Below, piece by piece: positions 60,624 through 64,000 of a stretch of 64,000 nt of DNA. The notes under the pieces are model-generated. The model did not search any database and was not told the DNA's origin. It worked only from the letters and a program-made list of their open reading frames with translations. The DNA lies in assembly GCA_026260175.1 (NCBI GenBank), contig JAKCWW010000421.1:49606-113605 (forward strand), in the 5' to 3' direction. The translations under genes and the position numbers were made by a program. This DNA comes from Reticulitermes lucifugus (lineage: Eukaryota > Arthropoda > Insecta > Blattodea > Rhinotermitidae). The first letter of the stretch is position 1; every line of letters begins with the position of its first letter.

Positions 60624-60884
60624 TTTTTTTATTCCATGGCACAACAGTCCCTATTGGACCAGGGCCTACCCACTGTCGAGGCTATACGATCAAACTCACA
60701 CACACCACACTCGGTAGGACTCCTCTGGAAGAGTGATCAGGCCGACGTAGAGACCTCTACCTGACAACACACCACATTCACAAGAGACAGACATCCATGC
60801 CCCCGGTGGGATTCGAACCCGCAATCCTAGCAAGCCAGCGGGCCGCAGACCCACGCCTTAGACCACGCGGCCACTGGGATCGGC
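60624..60884 (-). mobile_element. SINE-B copy 3, best preserved
   Basis: The minus strand begins GCCGATCCCAGTGGCCGCGT, with GTGGTCTAAGGCG (box A) and GGGTTCGAATCCC (box B). The body has TCTGTCTCTTGTGAATGTGG, GTTGTCAGGTAGAGGTCTCT and GTCCTACCGAGTGTGG. The tail is AGGCCCTGGTCCAATAGGGA, then CTGTTGTGCCATGG and an A-run. GTCC and GGAC (60647-60659) form a 4-bp hairpin at the same place as in SINE-C. Confidence 0.85.
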
Positions 60885-62669
60885 CTGGGACAAATACTAT
60901 GTAATGATGGCTAGCCGCACGAAGGAGAAAGTTGAAACAAATCCCTTATGATCGTGTCCACCATACACAACTCTTGACAGTGGAAGAAGTCAAATACAGC
61001 GCCGTGCAATCAACCACTTCATAATTATTTGGAGAGTAAGCTAGTAGAAGGAACGTTCGTGCATCAGCGTAATAGCTAATCCCAATACATTATTACTACC
61101 GGACATATTAGGTGGCAGGATTTAATATTCAATTTGTTTAATGGCCCTTTAACTCTAATATTTTAGAATTTAATGACGTAAGGGGAGCACTAAAAAGAGG
61201 ACTATCGTTGGAATCTTTTCTGACGTTATGAGAGAAGATATATTACCGGTTTTGTGAAAGGAGTTTACACTTATTACCATGTTGCAGACCTCAGTGTCTG
61301 TGGTTCACTCTTACGTCACCGATAAAACTTTACGTTACCCTATTTTACGTAATATGTCCAGAAATGAAACTTCAAGTCAAAATAATGTGCGATAAATCTT
61401 ACGAATATTTTTTTAAGTTGTCTTCAGTTCAGTTTCTGATGCACCCACACATGAAAGACAACTACCTTCATTCATCAGCGATTTGAAAGAGCGTATAAAT
61501 TGTCCGCCGCTTTTATTTTCGAGCTTCTTTACCATGTTTACAGAACCCCACTACTGGAGCTTTTCTTTGGCTAGTGGAATAGTTCCCAAATGCGCGCATT
61601 TTTCCCTAAGATCCGTTTTAATATTATCCTCTGATTTATGCTGACAGGTATTACGTGGTCTTCACCAGTCCTTCCACGCAGGCGCCGGAATAGTACCTAA
61701 AAGTACGTCACCATCTTTTCCTTCAACATTCTTTTAATTCTTTAGCCCCTAATTGTAATGTGAATTGATGTTGTAGGCCTATAGTGTGAGGTGCTGAGAG
61801 TGTCGTTACATGAACACCCATTGTTAATAATTTTAAGTGTATGTCAGTCTCGATATTTCTGTTGCTTCCTTGCTAGTTTTAAAAGAATTGCTGTGAAATA
61901 TTGGAGTGCGTTATATGAAATGCCGATACATTATACGTGTCATCAGATTTGTTCGTCACGTTTTGTCCTTGTAAGGACTCGTACCATGTAAAGAGAGGTT
62001 CTGTAGACTGAAAATTATATAAAATTTTACGTGAAGCATACGGTGCTGAGAGCTGCTGCTAGTAAAATATTACGAAAGGTTTAAAGGTATGAGTAGCTGA
62101 CGTCGCTTTGTGCTGCTTATCATCCACATTCGTCGTTGTGCATAAACAGCAGACCATACTCGTTTCCATTCTGTAGCAGCTTGGTCATGAGCAACTTGTT
62201 TTATAGAGTTGGGCCAGTAAATGTAGACCGTGCGGCTAATGTGGTCCCTGCTAATGTTAACACTGTGTAGTGCTGCAGTTTTTCGGAGATCCATGCACTC
62301 CATTGCACGTGTTCATCTTGACGCGAAGAACTACAGTTGGTTTCGTTGTGGCAAAGAGGACGGTTGTGTTTCGTGTTTGTTCAGAATCGCCGAATCAAAA
62401 ACTTTCGGAATGAAAATGAGCATTTGCTCCTAAACTTACCCAATTCTATTTTGTATCTTTACTATAGCAAGTTTAACATGCAAGTGTGGATGCCAGACAT
62501 ATGCAATGGGTTATAGCACTGACAAGGAGAGCAAAGTAGACCCCGAGTCCGAATTATTAAACCAATGTGGCTAAACGGACTTTTCAGTTTGAAACTTTTC
62601 ACTTAGCTTCCAAGGAGTTGTATTTTGGAGTAATTTACAAATTTTACGTTACTTGTACCGTACATTTTT
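60885..62669. other. No recognisable feature
   Basis: AT-rich non-coding sequence. Confidence 0.5.
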
Positions 62670-62736
62670 AATTATATATATGTTATGCAGACAAATGTAC
62701 ACAGTCTGCATTTGTCTGCATAACATATATATAATT
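62670..62736. repeat. Perfect inverted repeat, 28-bp arms, 11-nt loop
   Basis: 62670-62697 (AATTATATATATGTTATGCA then GACAAATG) is the exact reverse complement of 62709-62736. The loop TACACAGTCTG partly repeats arm sequence (GTCTGCA). Confidence 0.95.
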
Positions 62737-63755
62737 TACAGATCTTGCAAACTAGTCAACATATGAGATATGATTATGAGAACTGAAACATTACAACCTT
62801 CAAAGAGCAAGACTTATGCAGATTTTAAACAGCAAGTGTCCACATTCACCGATCTTTTTCTAGGTTTTCATTCCGTTACGAACGTCGATTATTTCTAACT
62901 AATAATTTACTGATTACAATACAGTGGAGTGGAGAAGGGAGGGAGTAAAACAGACAATTTTTTGTAAACACTTATGGTCCATTGTACATATTCAAGAATT
63001 ATTCCGTGGAAGTTGGAGAAAATATAACGTCATCGATGAGCAGTTTCTTACAGTTACTAAAGTTTAACGAATGAGCTTGAAAGTGATAAGAGGCTCGAAG
63101 TAGCACAGTCCGTAGAGGGCTGTTTGTTCTTAGTTAAACTGGCATCTGCAAAAACTTGTAAAAGATTACAAAATAGTCTTTCGCAGTTTTTAGCTGGCTC
63201 TTACTACGTTCTAATAGTTTCCCTGTCTTCTTTGGTGAAAGTCCGGGAATTTAGAACTTGCCGTGTTCTGTCCAGTTACGGACCTCATGCATTGCACGTG
63301 TCTGGGAAATTATATGCCTGATTTCTAAGTATTTTAAAGGTATCAGAATATTTATTTTTCACAAAACTCAGTTGCTAGATCCTATTCGATCCCGGGCGAC
63401 GTAATCCCAGTAAATACCATTATATTGTCTGTGTATCTAACAAATGACTTTCTAACTTCAGATTTTAAACTTTTTAATGTTTACAATGTTTTCTTCAGCA
63501 ATGCTGCCAGTAACCCAGACTGCATATGTGGCACCAATGGCAGATGAATTGGTATGCTTGTGAAGCATAAGTGAAAGGATGCTGACGATGGAAAACCGAA
63601 ATACTTCGGAATGCTCCACTCTAAGAGATTTTTGGTAAACCAAAGCTTACGCATTTGCGATGTCCCCCATGTTTTTATGCCTTTAAGTTCTTGTTTTTGA
63701 TTGATTCCAACTTGCCGCTACTTTATTTTAATATCACCGTGCATTTTTGAACATT
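62737..63755. other. No recognisable feature
   Basis: Non-coding; 63390 (TCGATCCCGGG) could be a box B relic but lacks context. Confidence 0.45.
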
Positions 63756-63877
63756 AATATTGTTTTACACCAACCAAATGCACTTATTTATTTAAAGAAC
63801 ACTAAATATTCTTTAAAATATTAGATAAAAACCCCAACATATGTTTCGGCCTATCGATAAGCCATCTTCAGGGGGTG
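63756..63877 (-). ncRNA. Best-preserved hammerhead ribozyme motif with family 3' block
   Basis: Minus strand: ACCCC (63876-63872), CTGAAGA (63871-63865), stem II GGCUUA-UCGA-UAGGCC (6 bp with one wobble, UCGA tetraloop), GAAA, ACA-UA-UGU as a 3-bp stem III, U at the cleavage position (GUU), then GGGGU (63835-63831), which pairs with ACCCC over 5 bp. Every conserved element of a type I hammerhead is present. The predicted cut is between 63836 and 63835. The flank continues to AAGTGCATTTGGTTGGTGTA (63784-63765), the family end block. Cleavage at U is known to be tolerated but slower than at C or A. Confidence 0.75.
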
Positions 63878-64000
63878 TCACAACTGCTTGTTTTTAAAAA
63901 CACGTACACATATTGGTCCTCTGTTGAGGAATATAGCCATCACCATATCTCACTAGACTTTCTTTCACCACTTATTATGTGAACAAATGCGTTCTAAAAA

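Noticed and set aside
60790-60884. tRNA-Leu gene on the minus strand
   Set aside because: Head of a SINE-B element shared with three other loci; no discrete 3' end of a tRNA.

Overview
The window looks like non-genic DNA from a large, repeat-rich arthropod genome. An insect is most likely, possibly a cockroach or termite; the order is an inference from the style of the SINEs and retrotransposon tails and is weakly held. Composition is AT-rich, the longest open frames are short, and no host protein-coding gene or functional tRNA/rRNA gene could be recognised. Almost everything interpretable is a mobile-element remnant, a tandem repeat or an inverted repeat. There are two N gaps (22152-22189 and 38178-38227) and single Ns at 22333, 26906 and 56976.

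Layout. 1-5 kb: inverted repeats of a dispersed family carrying hammerhead-ribozyme-like motifs. 5-22 kb: many tRNA-derived SINEs of several families (SINE-A at 5.4, 10.9, 19.3 and 21.4 kb; SINE-C at 14.3; SINE-D at 17.1; SINE-E at 17.9; SINE-F at 20.7), two 3' ends of one non-LTR retrotransposon family (7.6 and 16.4 kb) and two mariner-type remnants (20.8 and 22.0 kb). The second mariner still has both terminal inverted repeats and TA target sites. 24-31 kb: a decayed pogo/Tigger-like (DDE_1) transposase whose reading frame runs directly into a 42-bp minisatellite of 11.6 copies (28944-29432). 31-50 kb: tRNA-Leu-like SINE-B copies, a degenerate satellite at 37.3 kb, and near-perfect palindromes at 34.2, 47.5 (about 102-bp arms) and 49.7 kb. 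53-64 kb: more hammerhead relics, a 5'-truncated jockey-like LINE on the minus strand (56.6-57.6 kb), SINE-B at 60.6 kb, a palindrome at 62.7 kb, and the best-preserved hammerhead motif at 63.8 kb.

How the parts relate. About a dozen loci carry the hammerhead core (CUGANGA, a stem-II hairpin, GAAA, then a tiny stem III and a cleavage triplet), several with intact stem I pairing. This architecture is known from Penelope-like retroelements and retrozymes. Four of the loci share a 3' block near GTGCAYTNGTTGG, and six lie in head-to-head inverted pairs, one of which is a 205-bp palindrome. The SINEs depend on LINE machinery, and SINE-B and SINE-C share a 3' tail that can fold into a short hairpin, fitting recognition by a common partner LINE. 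These are the observations most worth following; no cellular operon or pathway is visible.
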